Counted from the stretch's first letter, positions 33,231 to 42,634 are shown. The stretch: 64,000 nucleotides of DNA from Deltaproteobacteria bacterium (GCA_016875395.1 VGRF01000009.1:1-64000); one strand, 5' to 3'. Notes: a model not told the origin generated them from the letters alone. Translations and numbers: made by a program.

Positions 33231-34214
33231 ATGACCACGAAGCCTGCGGCCGCGGGGCCGCGCTTGCTCGATCGGGTGCGCGAGCGGCTGCGCGTGTTGC
33301 AACGGAGTCCGCGCACGGAGCGGAGCTACGTCGATTGGATTCGGCGCTTCATCTTGTTCCACGGCAAGCGGCATCCCGCAGAGCTCGGCGCCGAAGAGAT
33401 CGCCGCGTTCCTCACTCACCTCGCGGTCGACGCGAAGGTGTCGGCGTCGACCCAGAACCAGGCTCTGAACGCGCTGGTGTTCCTCTATCGCGAGGTGCTT
33501 GCTCGAGAGCTGGGTGAGATCCCCGGGGTCGTGCGCGCGCGTACCTCGCAGCACTTGCCGGTCGTGCTCACGCGCGGCGAGGTGCACGCGCTGCTCGCTG
33601 GGCTACGTGGCGTCGAGTGGCTGGTCGCTGCGCTTCTCTACGGCGCAGGTTTGCGCCTCCTCGAGGCGCTCACGCTTCGCGCGAAGGACCTGGACTTCGA
33701 GCGGCGCGAGCTGCGGTTGCGGCAGACCAAGGGCGGCAAGGAGCGCGTCGCGCCACTACCCCAAACGGTCATCGAACCGCTTCGCGAGCACTTGCGCGCC
33801 GTGCGCGCGCTCCATGCGCGCGACCTCGCCGCGGGTTTCGGCGCGGCCGCGTTGCCGAGCGCGCTCGCATCCAAGTACCCGAACGCGGCTCGCGAATGGG
33901 TGTGGCAATGGGTGTTCCCCGCGACGCGCCGCTACTTCGACGCCAGCGCGGGCACGGAGCGCCGCCATCACCTCCACGAGACGGTGATTCAGCGCGCGGT
34001 GAAGCAGGCCGTCGCGCGCGCTGGCATCGCGAAGCGTGCGAGCTGTCACACGCTGCGCCACAGCTTCGCAACGCACTTGCTCGAATCGGGCACCGACATC
34101 CGCACGCTGCAGGAGCTACTCGGCCATACGAGTGTGTCGACCACGATGATCTACACGCACGTGCTGAACCGCGGCGCCGCGGGTGTGAGAAGCCCGCTCG
34201 ACTTCACTTCGTGA
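33231..34214 (+). CDS. intI: integron integrase (IntI-type tyrosine recombinase)
   Basis: The 327-residue protein has the tyrosine-recombinase catalytic set Arg142 ([10 protein letters not shown]), Lys170 region (TKGGKERV), His273 and Arg276 ([13 protein letters not shown]), His299 ([10 protein letters not shown]) and Tyr308 (MIYTHV). The integron-specific insertion is present at about 215-262 ([20 protein letters not shown] and [18 protein letters not shown]), and the end GVRSPLD is characteristic. It would recombine attC and attI sites to capture gene cassettes. The gene is intact and starts with ATG 33231. Its stop overlaps the convergent DUF1330 gene by 11 nt. No obvious LexA box was seen upstream. 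Confidence 0.95.
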   Translation: MTTKPAAAGPRLLDRVRERLRVLQRSPRTERSYVDWIRRFILFHGKRHPAELGAEEIAAFLTHLAVDAKVSASTQNQALNALVFLYREVLARELGEIPGVVRARTSQHLPVVLTRGEVHALLAGLRGVEWLVAALLYGAGLRLLEALTLRAKDLDFERRELRLRQTKGGKERVAPLPQTVIEPLREHLRAVRALHARDLAAGFGAAALPSALASKYPNAAREWVWQWVFPATRRYFDASAGTERRHHLHETVIQRAVKQAVARAGIAKRASCHTLRHSFATHLLESGTDIRTLQELLGHTSVSTTMIYTHVLNRGAAGVRSPLDFTS

Positions 34215-34611
34215 GCGCGAGCTTCGAGTACGCCTCGTGCGTCGCCAGAATCACGTGCTTCTCGCACCCGTTCTCACGGTGCAGGTTGCCGCGCGCGTAG
34301 TCAGCTGACTTCATCATGTCGAGAAACGCGTCGGGTCGCGGGTAGTACACGAGCGCGGCGTAGTCCCACTCACCGGCACCGAGCGGGCCGAGTGCGAGCG
34401 TCCTCACGTCTCCGGTCCACAGGATCGTGGCGCCCCGCGCCTTGAGCAGCGGCGAGGTGTTCTTGCTGTATCGCAGGTACGCGTCCCAGCCGGTGCCGTC
34501 GCCGTCGAGCGAGCGCGCGCGGAACTTCATCAGGTTGAGCATCACCACGGGCTTCGCGGGGTCGAGCCCCGCGACCGCCGCTTCGTGCAGCTCCTCGCGC
34601 AGCGCGCTCAC
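34204..34611 (-). CDS. DUF1330 family protein
   Basis: The 135-residue product has [40 protein letters not shown] and [18 protein letters not shown], the pattern of DUF1330 proteins, small dimeric alpha/beta-barrel proteins of unknown function related to ABM and EthD domains. It starts with GTG at 34611 overlapping the TGA of the CoA-transferase (GTGA), so it is translationally coupled to that gene and probably acts in the same pathway. Its 3' end overlaps the integrase stop by 11 nt. Confidence 0.75.
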   Translation of the reverse strand: MSALREELHEAAVAGLDPAKPVVMLNLMKFRARSLDGDGTGWDAYLRYSKNTSPLLKARGATILWTGDVRTLALGPLGAGEWDYAALVYYPRPDAFLDMMKSADYARGNLHRENGCEKHVILATHEAYSKLALTK

Positions 34612-37073
34612 TGAATCGCCCCGCTGCCCATCACGCGCGCCACGTCGTCGTCGCTCAGTCCCAGCACCTCGGTCAACACCTGATAACTGTGCTCGCCGAT
34701 GCACGGTGCGGGGAAGCGCGGGCCGTTGTCGTAGTGGGAGATCTTGTACGAGTGGCCCTCGTACGGGACGAGGCCCATCTCGGGGTGTTCGAGGGGGCGG
34801 AAGAACTTGCGGTGCGCGAGCTGCGGGTCGCGCTGGTGGTCGCTCGAGCGCTGCGCCATGCCGGCCGGTACGCCCGCGGCTTGTAACAACTCCATCAGCG
34901 CGCGCGGCTCGTGCTGCGCGGTGAACTCGGCGAGGTGCTTGTCGACGAGCTGCGCGTTCGCCTGCCGACCCGCGAGCGTGGCGAGCTCGCCGCGCATCGC
35001 CCACGCGGGCTCGCCGAGCGCGCGGCGCAGTGCGCGCCAGTGCGCGTCGGTCTCCACCGCGATCGCGCACCACTCGTCGCGGCCCTTGCACGGGTACGCG
35101 TCGTGCGGCGCAGCCGTCGGCGAGTGGTTGCCTGCGCGCCTCGGGCTCTTCCCGGTGAGCTGCACGTTCAGCAGCTCGGGCGCGAGGAAGTGGAGGGCGC
35201 TCTCCATCTGCGCCTGATCGATGTACTGCCCCTCGCCCGTGCGGCGGCGGTGGTCGAGCGCGGCCATCAGGATCGTGGCGAGGAAGCGCGGCGCGATCGT
35301 GTCGGTGTAGGCGTTGAAGGGGCCGCCCGGCGCGCGGTCGTTCCAGCCCGTCACTTCGAAGAAGCCGCTCACCGCGGCGGCGTGGTAGCCGTAGCCGCCG
35401 AGGCGCGCAGCGGGCCCCGTCTGCCCTAACAAGCAGGTCGTCGCCATGATGAGGTTCGGGTTGAGCTTCTTCGCCACGTCGTAGCCGATGCCGAGCTCGT
35501 TCATCGTGCCGGCGGTGAACGAGTCGAGCGCGACGTCGCACCAGGCGAGCAGCTTCTTCGCGATCTCGATGCCCTCGGGCGTCTTCAGGTTGAGCGCGAG
35601 CGAGAGCTTCGAGGTGTTGAACGAGCCGAAGAACTGGCAGCGGTTGATCCCCGCGATGCCGTCCTTGAACGGGCCGACGAGGCGCAGGCGATCGGCGGGG
35701 TTCTCGGTCTCGATGTGCACGACCTGCGCGCCGTGGTCGGCGAGCGCCTTGGCGGTGATCGGGCCGACGCCGATCCACGAGAAGTCGGCGATCTTCACGC
35801 CGGCGAGCGGCAGCTTCGGATCCTCCGCGGCGCCGGGGCCGCTCACGGGCACGGCGCGCGCGGCGCTGAGCGCCGGCTTCGGCGCGAGATTCCCGAGCAC
35901 CTCGGCCGTGTGCTCGCCCGCGCGCGGCGCGGGGCGCGTGAACGCGATCGGCGTGCGCGAGAGCTTCGCGAACGGGCCGGGCGCCTTCAGCTCGCGCGCG
36001 CTTGTTAGGGCGAGGGGCCGCCAGTAGTCGCGCGCTGCGAGCTGCTGCATCGCCACCACATCCGCGGCGGTGTTCACCGGCGCGAGGGTGATTTCGCGCG
36101 CGACGCCGCCCTCGAACAGCGCCTGCTTCGTCTGAGACAGGGTGAACGCGGTGATCCTTTCGCGCACGTGCGCGACCGAGTGCGCGAGGGCCTGCCCCGT
36201 GAGCATGCGCACTTCGTACGAGCTCCAGTCCTCGGCGGCGGCCCATTCCTCGGTGATCGCGCCAGCGCTCAGCATCCACGGAATCAGCTGCTGCAGCGTC
36301 GCCTTGGTCGCGATCAGCACGACTTCGCCGTCTGCGCACGGGTAGACGAGCGGCGACGTCATCGTCGCGAGCTGGAGAACCGTTCCGTCGCGCTCGATGT
36401 TCTTGCCCTGGATCGGGTGCGCGAGCATCGCGTTGAGCCCGGTCCAGAACACCGAGGCCTGCACGCTCACGTCGACGAACTGCGCCTCGCCCGTCTTGAG
36501 CCGCCGGTGATGTGCCGCCATCGCCGCGAGCGCGCCGTCGACCGCGGCGTGGTACCAGGTCTGCGGCACCGTGATGCGCACGGGCCGCCGGTCGGGCTCG
36601 CCGTTCAGGATCATCGCGCCGCCCATTGCGGAAAGTGTTAGGTCCGTGGCGAGATGCTTCGCGTACGGGCCGTCCTGCCCGAACGGCGTGATCGCCACGT
36701 AGACGAGATCGGGCCGCACGGCGCGCAGCGCGGCGAAGCCGAAGCCGCGCGCGTCCATCTCGCCGGGCGCGGCGTTCTCGAACACGAAATCCGCAGTTGC
36801 CGCGAGCCGCAAGAAGTCGGCGCGGCCCTGAGAAGTCTCGAGGTCGAGCGCCACGCTGCGCTTGCCGCGGTTGAACGCGAGGAAGCGCAGGCTCGCGAGC
36901 TCCGCGGGCTCGCCGGCCGCGAGCGGCTCCGCGCGCCGCGATTCGGAGCCGCCGGGCGGCTCCACCTTGATGACGTCGGCGCCGAGACCCACGAGCACCT
37001 GCGGGCCGAGCTCGGCGCGCGTGTCGGTGAGGTCGAGGACGCGGTACGGAGAGAGGGCTGCGGGTGCGCTCAT
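34608..37073 (-). CDS. double-length CaiB/BaiF (family III) CoA-transferase
   Basis: This 821-residue protein is a tandem of two CoA-transferase III units, about 8-398 and 421-821. Unit starts are YRVLDLTDTRAELGPQVLVG with LGADVIKVEPPGG, and LAGVKIADFSWIGVGPITAK with HGAQVVHIETENP. In unit 1 the catalytic Asp position is Pro170 or Gln171 (RITVPQTWYHAAVDG). In unit 2 Asp591 is kept (NAYTDTIAPRF), followed by TGEGQYIDQAQMES. This is the same pattern as the other tandem enzyme at 16728. Reaction: transfer of CoA to a carboxylic acid. It is coupled to a DUF1330 gene. The substrate is unknown. Confidence 0.87.
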   Translation of the reverse strand: MSAPAALSPYRVLDLTDTRAELGPQVLVGLGADVIKVEPPGGSESRRAEPLAAGEPAELASLRFLAFNRGKRSVALDLETSQGRADFLRLAATADFVFENAAPGEMDARGFGFAALRAVRPDLVYVAITPFGQDGPYAKHLATDLTLSAMGGAMILNGEPDRRPVRITVPQTWYHAAVDGALAAMAAHHRRLKTGEAQFVDVSVQASVFWTGLNAMLAHPIQGKNIERDGTVLQLATMTSPLVYPCADGEVVLIATKATLQQLIPWMLSAGAITEEWAAAEDWSSYEVRMLTGQALAHSVAHVRERITAFTLSQTKQALFEGGVAREITLAPVNTAADVVAMQQLAARDYWRPLALTSARELKAPGPFAKLSRTPIAFTRPAPRAGEHTAEVLGNLAPKPALSAARAVPVSGPGAAEDPKLPLAGVKIADFSWIGVGPITAKALADHGAQVVHIETENPADRLRLVGPFKDGIAGINRCQFFGSFNTSKLSLALNLKTPEGIEIAKKLLAWCDVALDSFTAGTMNELGIGYDVAKKLNPNLIMATTCLLGQTGPAARLGGYGYHAAAVSGFFEVTGWNDRAPGGPFNAYTDTIAPRFLATILMAALDHRRRTGEGQYIDQAQMESALHFLAPELLNVQLTGKSPRRAGNHSPTAAPHDAYPCKGRDEWCAIAVETDAHWRALRRALGEPAWAMRGELATLAGRQANAQLVDKHLAEFTAQHEPRALMELLQAAGVPAGMAQRSSDHQRDPQLAHRKFFRPLEHPEMGLVPYEGHSYKISHYDNGPRFPAPCIGEHSYQVLTEVLGLSDDDVARVMGSGAIQ

Positions 37074-37214
37074 GCGCGCATCTTCTCATCGCCCCGCGCG
37101 CTCGGGCAACTCGCCCCGCGGCTGCGGCGCATTGCTGCGACGCCGCGGTCGAGATCGCTGACGCGCACTCGCGGGAGGCACGCGGCTTGCGATGCCTTCG
37201 CTGGGGGATCTCCG

Positions 37215-37745
37215 ATGCGATGGACGAAGGCCGTCTCGTTGATCGTGCTGATCGCCTGTGGGCGCGCACTCGCGCAGTCGGTGCCGTTTCCCACGCCCGC
37301 CGGCGACGGCTCGCTCTCGGGGAGCGCCGTCGTGCGCGTGAAGGGCTGCGGGCGCGCCACGATTCCATTCGGCGCGAGCTTCGCTCTGGAGAGCGACGGC
37401 ACCTGGAGCCTCGACGCTCCCGTCGCCATCGGCGGCGCGTCGCGCAGCCGCCTCACCTGGGGAGCGTTCTACACGCGCCTCCGCGTGAAGACGCTGCTCG
37501 CGCCGTCGTCGGCGAGTCTCGCGGCGCTCGGCCTCGACGCGGAGGCGCGCGCCTCGGCGCTGTGCAGAGAGCCGGTAGTGCTCGCGCCCCTCGCGCTGCG
37601 CAAGGGCACGCTCAAGCTGAACAAGCGCTGGACGCTCGCGCGGCTGCGTCTCTCGTTGCGCGCCTCCGCCAGCGCTGCGTCCGCAACGCGCGGCGTGCGC
37701 GTTCGCTGGGACGCCACGGGTCCTTGGATCCCGGAAGAGGACTGA
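37215..37745 (+). CDS. secreted protein, function unknown
   Basis: The 176-residue product has a Sec signal peptide (MRWTKAVSLIVLIACGRALA) and then a beta-rich domain: GSLSGSAVVRVKGCGRATIP, FALESDGTWSLDAP and LTWGAFYTRLRVKTLL. The end is basic (LNKRWTLARLRLSLRA). The pattern of Gly-Thr-Trp strands recalls extracellular repeats, but I do not recognise a family. ATG 37215 is preceded by GGGGGATCTCC. It lies 141 nt from the divergent CoA-transferase and 10 nt from the convergent permease. Confidence 0.68.
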   Translation: MRWTKAVSLIVLIACGRALAQSVPFPTPAGDGSLSGSAVVRVKGCGRATIPFGASFALESDGTWSLDAPVAIGGASRSRLTWGAFYTRLRVKTLLAPSSASLAALGLDAEARASALCREPVVLAPLALRKGTLKLNKRWTLARLRLSLRASASAASATRGVRVRWDATGPWIPEED

Positions 37746-37755
37746 GCTGCGCGCG

Positions 37756-39030
37756 CTACGCGGCCTTGCGTCGCCACCACAGCACGCCACCCACTGCCAA
37801 CGCGAGCGCACCGGCGACGAGATTCGCGCGCGTGGCGGCGCTCGCGAGCACGAGGCACACCGCGACCGCGGCGAGCGGGATCGCGGGGCCGAACGGGAGC
37901 CGCAGCGTGCGCGGAGTCGACGGCATGCGGCGTCGCAACACGATCACGGCCGCGGCGGTGCTCACGTAAGTGACGAGCCGCGCGATCACCGAGAGCGCGG
38001 CGAGCTCCGCGAACGAGCCCGTGAGCGCGAGCGGCAGCGAAACGACGCACTGCACCACGATCGCGAGATGCGGCGTGCGGAAGCGCGGGTGGATGCGCGC
38101 GAGCCAGCTCGGGAGCGCGCCGCTGTGCGCGATCGCGTAGAGGTACCGCGGGCCCGCGAGGATCGTGCCGGCGTTCGTACCCGCGATCGAGACGAGCGCG
38201 CCGAGCCCGAGCAGCGCGGCGCCCGCGGGCCCGACCAGCGCGCCCATCGCGTCCGCGAGCGGGCTCGCGGACTTCTCAGGCTCCGCGAGCACGCCCACCA
38301 CGACGAGTTGCACGAGCGCGTAGAGCGCGGTCACGACACCGATCTGCACGAGCAGCGCGAACGGCACGTCGCGGCGCGGGTCTCGGTGTTCCCCGGCGGC
38401 GGCCGCGGTGTTTTCGAAGCCGGCGTACGCGAATAACAACAGCAGCGCTGCCTCGCGCAGGCCCGCGAGCGAAGGCGCGCTCGCCTCTTCGAAGCGCGAC
38501 CACTCGATCGCGAACACGCCGCACGCGATCAGCGCCACGAGGGGCAGCAGCTTCGCGAGCGCGAGCACCCACGCAGCGCGCGCCCCGGCCTTCACGCCAA
38601 TCACGTTGAGCGCACCGAGCCCCGCGATGAGCACGACGATCACCGCGCTGCGCAGCGGCTCGCTCTGCGCCGCGGGCCAGAGCGCGCCCAGCGCCTGCGC
38701 GAAGCCGGCGCTCAGCGAGCCCACCGAGGCGACGCGCGCGAGCCACGTCATCCACCCCACCTGCCAGCCCGCGAGCTCCCCGAACGCTTCGCGGGCGTAG
38801 ACCGCGCCCGAGCCGGGCGCGTCGAACAAGCTCGCGGCCTCGGCGAAGCACAGCACGATCAGCAGCACCGCGAAGCCCGCGAGCAGCACCGCGAGCGGGC
38901 TCGCGCCGCCTAACAATGCGGCGGCGGTTGCGGGCAAGAGGTACACGCCGCTGCCGATCACGTCGTTGATCGCGAGCGCGACCACCTCCCAGCGCGAGAC
39001 GACGCGGCGGAGCTGGGGCGGTGCGCTCAC
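37756..39030 (-). CDS. APC-family amino-acid permease
   Basis: The 424-residue protein has about 12 hydrophobic segments. It begins with the APC unwound helix 1, VVALAINDVIGSGVYLLPAT, and has CFAEAASLFDAPGSGAVYAR, AYAGFENTAAAAGEHRDPRR (helix 6 and loop) and SIAGTNAGTILAGPRYLYAI, all typical of amino-acid/polyamine/organocation transporters. It imports or exchanges amino acids across the inner membrane. The start is a GTG at 39030 (VSAPPQLRRVVSRWEV), immediately before the conserved first helix. The longer frame to 39573 is shadow-like. Confidence 0.87.
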   Translation of the reverse strand: MSAPPQLRRVVSRWEVVALAINDVIGSGVYLLPATAAALLGGASPLAVLLAGFAVLLIVLCFAEAASLFDAPGSGAVYAREAFGELAGWQVGWMTWLARVASVGSLSAGFAQALGALWPAAQSEPLRSAVIVVLIAGLGALNVIGVKAGARAAWVLALAKLLPLVALIACGVFAIEWSRFEEASAPSLAGLREAALLLLFAYAGFENTAAAAGEHRDPRRDVPFALLVQIGVVTALYALVQLVVVGVLAEPEKSASPLADAMGALVGPAGAALLGLGALVSIAGTNAGTILAGPRYLYAIAHSGALPSWLARIHPRFRTPHLAIVVQCVVSLPLALTGSFAELAALSVIARLVTYVSTAAAVIVLRRRMPSTPRTLRLPFGPAIPLAAVAVCLVLASAATRANLVAGALALAVGGVLWWRRKAA

Positions 39031-39279
39031 CCGCGGGCGCCGTCCACGAGCACGAACCAAGCGAGCGCATACCCCGAGTAGCGACTCCCGAGCTCGGGGG
39101 CGCGATCCACGGCGGTGGGGGCGGACGCTGACATCTGTTAGGGAGCTTCCGCTGGCGCGCCGCGCGCCGTCAAGCTCCGAATGCGACGACGGGATCCTGG
39201 CGCGGACCTTGCGAGTGCGCGGCGTGGAAACGCGGCCGCGAACCGGCGAGGCGTTACGGAGCACGGGAGGGGCGAGGCA

Positions 39280-40242
39280 GTGGCGCGTTTGGACATCACG
39301 ATGCTGCTCGCTGCCGCAGCGATGCTGGTGAGCGCGTGTGGCGTGAGCCTGCGGGTCACGCGGCCGAAGGCGGTGGAGGAGCAGGCGCGACGCAGCGCGG
39401 CAATCGTGGCTCGCGAGACCACACGCAGCGCGGTCCACGCGGCGCTCGGTGCACCTTGGCTCGCGAGCCGGGAGTGGAACATCGAGGCGTTTCGTGCGGA
39501 CGCCGAGCAGCGCGAGATCGGCTTCATCGTGCTCTTCACGCCACCGATTCCGATCGCTGCGCCGCGCGAGCACGTGACCGGCTTCGTGCTCGTGTCGTAC
39601 GCACCCGACGATGTCGTCGCGGAAGTTCGCGCTGGCAGCGCACCGTCGGGCGACCCGCGCGGAGTGCTGCTGCGCGTGGGAGCGGTGTCACTCGGCATCG
39701 AGGGCGTGGAGCCACGTGGTGCTCAGCTGTTCGCGGAGGCATCCGCGTGGCCGCAGTGGCTCGCGGCGAGGCGCGCCTCGCATGCGTGCACGCTGTTGCT
39801 CGCGTGTGAGCCGAGCGCGCGCGATCGTTGGCTCGACGAGAGCTGCCCGGATCGCGCGAGTGTCGACGGCGCCGAAGCGCTCGACTTGCGCGGCTATCTC
39901 GTCGCGTGCGACGGCGGCAACTGTCCCGAGGGCGCGCGCGAAGGCGGCAGCTTCGCGCGCATCCCGCTCGCGGTGCCGGTCTCTCTCGCGCCCGGCAGCC
40001 ACGTGCTCGCGCTCGCGAGCTCGACCTATCTGGGCCGCAGCGAGCAGGCGTTCAGCTGCGCCGCGGGCAACGTGCGCTTCGCGCTCGTGCGCGGCGACGT
40101 GAAGCGCCATTGGTGGGGGCCGAGCAAGAGCACGCTCGAGGCGCGCGCGGAGATCAGCGACGCGCCCGACTCGCTCGGAGCGCGCCGCATCTTGCTCTAC
40201 CGCGGCGCGCGCTGGCTCATGGAGCCCGAGCCGGCGCCGTAA
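39280..40242 (+). CDS. lipoprotein, function unknown
   Basis: From the GTG at 39280 the product is 320 residues with a lipoprotein signal, LLAAAAMLVSAC with Cys20. A central stretch, ETTRSAVHAALGAPWLASRE and IEAFRADAEQREIGFIVLF, resembles SmpA/BamE-like small lipoprotein domains in its T..V...LG.P pattern. Later parts contain several cysteines (CTLLLACEP, SCPDRASVDG, VACDGGNC, FSCAAGNV). It is probably outer- or inner-membrane attached in the periplasm. GGGAGGGG precedes the GTG; ATG 39301 is an alternative. It is convergent with the dehydrogenase (4-nt gap). No function is known. Confidence 0.7.
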   Translation: MARLDITMLLAAAAMLVSACGVSLRVTRPKAVEEQARRSAAIVARETTRSAVHAALGAPWLASREWNIEAFRADAEQREIGFIVLFTPPIPIAAPREHVTGFVLVSYAPDDVVAEVRAGSAPSGDPRGVLLRVGAVSLGIEGVEPRGAQLFAEASAWPQWLAARRASHACTLLLACEPSARDRWLDESCPDRASVDGAEALDLRGYLVACDGGNCPEGAREGGSFARIPLAVPVSLAPGSHVLALASSTYLGRSEQAFSCAAGNVRFALVRGDVKRHWWGPSKSTLEARAEISDAPDSLGARRILLYRGARWLMEPEPAP

Positions 40243-40246
40243 TCAC

Positions 40247-41311
40247 TCACGGCTTCAGCACGACCTTCAGCACGTCCTCCGCGTGCGCGTCGAACACCTG
40301 ATAACCGCGCACGCCGTCCGCAAGCGGCAGCCGATGCGTGATGATCTCGGTGGGATCGAGGCGACCCTGCTCGATCAACGGCAGCAGCTTCGTGATCTGG
40401 TTCTGCGGATTCACGAGGCCGGAGCGCAGCGTCAGGTTCTTGCCCATCAGGCCGCGCAGGAATGGAACCGGCACGGCCTCCGCGTCCGCGACGACGCCGA
40501 TCACCGCGACGCGTCCGCCCGCGCGCACGATCTCGATCGCGCTCAGCACGAGCTCGCTGCGGCCCACGGCTTCGATCGCGGCGTCGGCGCCGCGCCCGCT
40601 CGTGAGCGCGTTCACCACTTCGCGCAGGTCCTGGCGCTTCGGATTCAGCGGGATGCAGCCGCGCGCCTTCGCCTTCGCGAGGCGGCCCTCGTCGAGGTCG
40701 ACCGCGACCACCGCAGCGGCGCCACGGATCAGGGCGGAACGCTGGGCGAAGGTTCCGACGGGACCGCAGCCGAACACGACGACCACTTCGCCCGGCCCGA
40801 CTTCCGCGAGCTCCGCGCCCATGTAGCCCGTGGGCAGGATGTCGGTGAGGAAGAGGGCGTGCTCGTCGTCGACGGCGTCGGGCAGCTTGAAGAGGTTGGT
40901 GTTCACGAACGGCACGCGCGCCGCTTCAGCTTGGCCGCCGTTCAGCGAGGGGTGCCCGAAGCCGAACACGTTCGAGGCGGGCGCGCCGGCCGCGAGCGTC
41001 TGGCAGCCCGAGTACTCGCGGCGGCGGCAGAGCGCGCACTCGCCGCAGCCCGCGGTGCACGAGACCGCGACGCGATCGCCGCGCTTCACGCGCGTCACGC
41101 CCGAGCCCACGTCTTCCACCACGCCCACGAACTCGTGCCCCACCGCGAAGCCCGTCAGCGCGGACGGCATGCCGTGCCAGAGGTGCAGGTCCGAGCCGCA
41201 GATCGCGGTGCGCGTGATGCGCACGAGCGCGTCCTGCTCGTGCACGAGCTTCGGGTCCGCGACCTGTTCGACGCGGAAGTCCTTGGGGCCGTGGTAGACG
41301 ATGGCGCGCAT
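40247..41311 (-). CDS. zinc-dependent alcohol dehydrogenase
   Basis: This 354-residue medium-chain dehydrogenase has catalytic zinc ligands Cys38 (ICGSDLHLWHG) and His59-Glu60 (VGHEFVGVVEDVG). The structural zinc cysteines are Cys89, 92, 95 and 103 (CGECALCRRREYSGC), and the NAD motif is VVFGCGPVGTFAQ. The FLTDILPTGYMGAELA segment is typical of the formaldehyde-dehydrogenase/threonine-dehydrogenase-like branch. It oxidises an alcohol or hemithioacetal; the substrate is not clear. ATG 41311 has GGAG at good distance. It is divergent from the ATPase gene across an AT-rich repeat region. Confidence 0.88.
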   Translation of the reverse strand: MRAIVYHGPKDFRVEQVADPKLVHEQDALVRITRTAICGSDLHLWHGMPSALTGFAVGHEFVGVVEDVGSGVTRVKRGDRVAVSCTAGCGECALCRRREYSGCQTLAAGAPASNVFGFGHPSLNGGQAEAARVPFVNTNLFKLPDAVDDEHALFLTDILPTGYMGAELAEVGPGEVVVVFGCGPVGTFAQRSALIRGAAAVVAVDLDEGRLAKAKARGCIPLNPKRQDLREVVNALTSGRGADAAIEAVGRSELVLSAIEIVRAGGRVAVIGVVADAEAVPVPFLRGLMGKNLTLRSGLVNPQNQITKLLPLIEQGRLDPTEIITHRLPLADGVRGYQVFDAHAEDVLKVVLKP

Positions 41312-41351
41312 GGGGTCTCCTTCAGGAGTCACGATAGACCGGCCGAAATGC

Positions 41352-41400
41352 TCCGGATAATCCAATTCGCCACATTCGATTATCTGGATAATCTCAATCA
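41352..41400. promoter_or_regulatory. AT-rich direct and inverted repeats, candidate operator
   Basis: Two copies of TCYGGATAATC start at 41352 and 41383, 31 bp (about three helix turns) apart. The second copy also lies in a 16-bp palindrome GATTATC-TG-GATAATC (41378-41393). The region is far more AT-rich than its surroundings. It ends right before ATG 41402, so a bound protein could block transcription or translation of the ATPase gene. Confidence 0.55.
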
Positions 41401-41401
41401 G

Positions 41402-42556
41402 ATGTTCAAGCGATCCTTGCCACTCCCAGCCCCAGGAACGGAGACGTTCTTTCTGTGGGGCCCCCGCCAAACAGGAAAATCAACGCTGCTCGCGGAGGCA
41501 TACCCCGACGCGATTCGAGTCGACTTGCTGCGGGCAGACGACTTTCGCCGCTACCTCGAGCGGCCCGAGTTGCTTCGCGCGGAGCTCGCGGCGCTCGCGG
41601 GCACGAAGAGGCCGCAGGTCGTCATCGACGAAGTGCAGAAGGTGCCCGCTCTACTCGACGAAGCGCATTGGCTGCACGAGAACGCGGGAGTGCGATTCGC
41701 GCTGTGCGGATCGAGTGCGCGCCGCGTGAAGCGCGGCCAGGCCAATCTGCTCGGCGGGCGCGCCGTGCGCTACGAGCTGCACGGCCTCACCGCGGGTGAA
41801 ATCGGGCGGGAGTTCGACCTCACGCGCGCGCTCAACCACGGCTACTTGCCGCGGATCTATCTCGCCGAACGTCCCCAGCGCCTGCTCGCGGCCTACGTCG
41901 GCGACTACCTGAAGGAGGAGATCGCGGGCGAAGGTCTCGTGCGCAATCTGCCTGTCTTCTCGGAGTTCCTCTCGATCGCGGCGCTGTCGGACACCGAGCT
42001 GGTGAACTTCACCAACATCGCACGAGAGTGCGGAGTCTCGAGCACGGCGGTGAAGGGGTACTTCAGCATCCTCGAGGACACGTTGTTATGGCGCTGGCTG
42101 CCGGCGTACCGAAAGCGCCCGAAGCGTCGGGTGATCGGCGCGCCGAAGTTGTACTTCGCGGACGTGGGCGTGGTGAACCAACTTGCGCGACGTGGGCGGC
42201 TCGAGCCCGGCGCGCAGCTCTACGGCAAGGCCTTCGAGAACTGGGTCTTTCACGAGCTGTGCGCGCACAACGCATACAGCGAGGCCTTCGCGCAGCTCTC
42301 TTACTGGCGCCTCGCGAGCGGCATCGAGGTCGATTTCATCGTGAACGACATGGCGCTCGCGATCGAAGCGAAGGCCACGCGCAAGGCCACGAGCGACCAC
42401 CTGCGTGGCCTGCGCGAGCTCGCGAAGGATCAGCCGCGGGTCAAGCAGCGCGCGCTCGTCTGCCTCGAAGCGAAGGCGTACGAGACCGATGACGGGATCT
42501 GGGTTCTTCCGGCGAAAGAGTTCGTCGCGCGGCTCGCTGCGGGGGATCTGTTCTAG
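41402..42556 (+). CDS. AAA-type ATPase with DUF4143 nuclease-like C-terminus
   Basis: The 384-residue protein has Walker A GPRQTGKST (20-28), Walker B VVIDEVQKVP (73-82), a sensor region ALCGSSARRVKRGQANLLGG and a C-terminal DUF4143 domain (GKAFENWVFHELCAHN, VDFIVNDMALAIEAKATRKA). The latter resembles PD-(D/E)xK-type folds (D, then E-A-K). Such proteins are common, often horizontally spread, and of uncertain role, possibly in defence or stress. I choose ATG 41402 because the upstream in-frame ATG 41348 would put the AT-rich repeat region into the protein. It is monocistronic and divergent from the dehydrogenase. Confidence 0.86.
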   Translation: MFKRSLPLPAPGTETFFLWGPRQTGKSTLLAEAYPDAIRVDLLRADDFRRYLERPELLRAELAALAGTKRPQVVIDEVQKVPALLDEAHWLHENAGVRFALCGSSARRVKRGQANLLGGRAVRYELHGLTAGEIGREFDLTRALNHGYLPRIYLAERPQRLLAAYVGDYLKEEIAGEGLVRNLPVFSEFLSIAALSDTELVNFTNIARECGVSSTAVKGYFSILEDTLLWRWLPAYRKRPKRRVIGAPKLYFADVGVVNQLARRGRLEPGAQLYGKAFENWVFHELCAHNAYSEAFAQLSYWRLASGIEVDFIVNDMALAIEAKATRKATSDHLRGLRELAKDQPRVKQRALVCLEAKAYETDDGIWVLPAKEFVARLAAGDLF

Positions 42557-42634
42557 CCGCGCCCCGCTGGCGTCCTCCCCGCTCAGAGTGCCACGATGCG
42601 CGCTTCCGCAAATCCAACACTCGAAGGAACTCCC

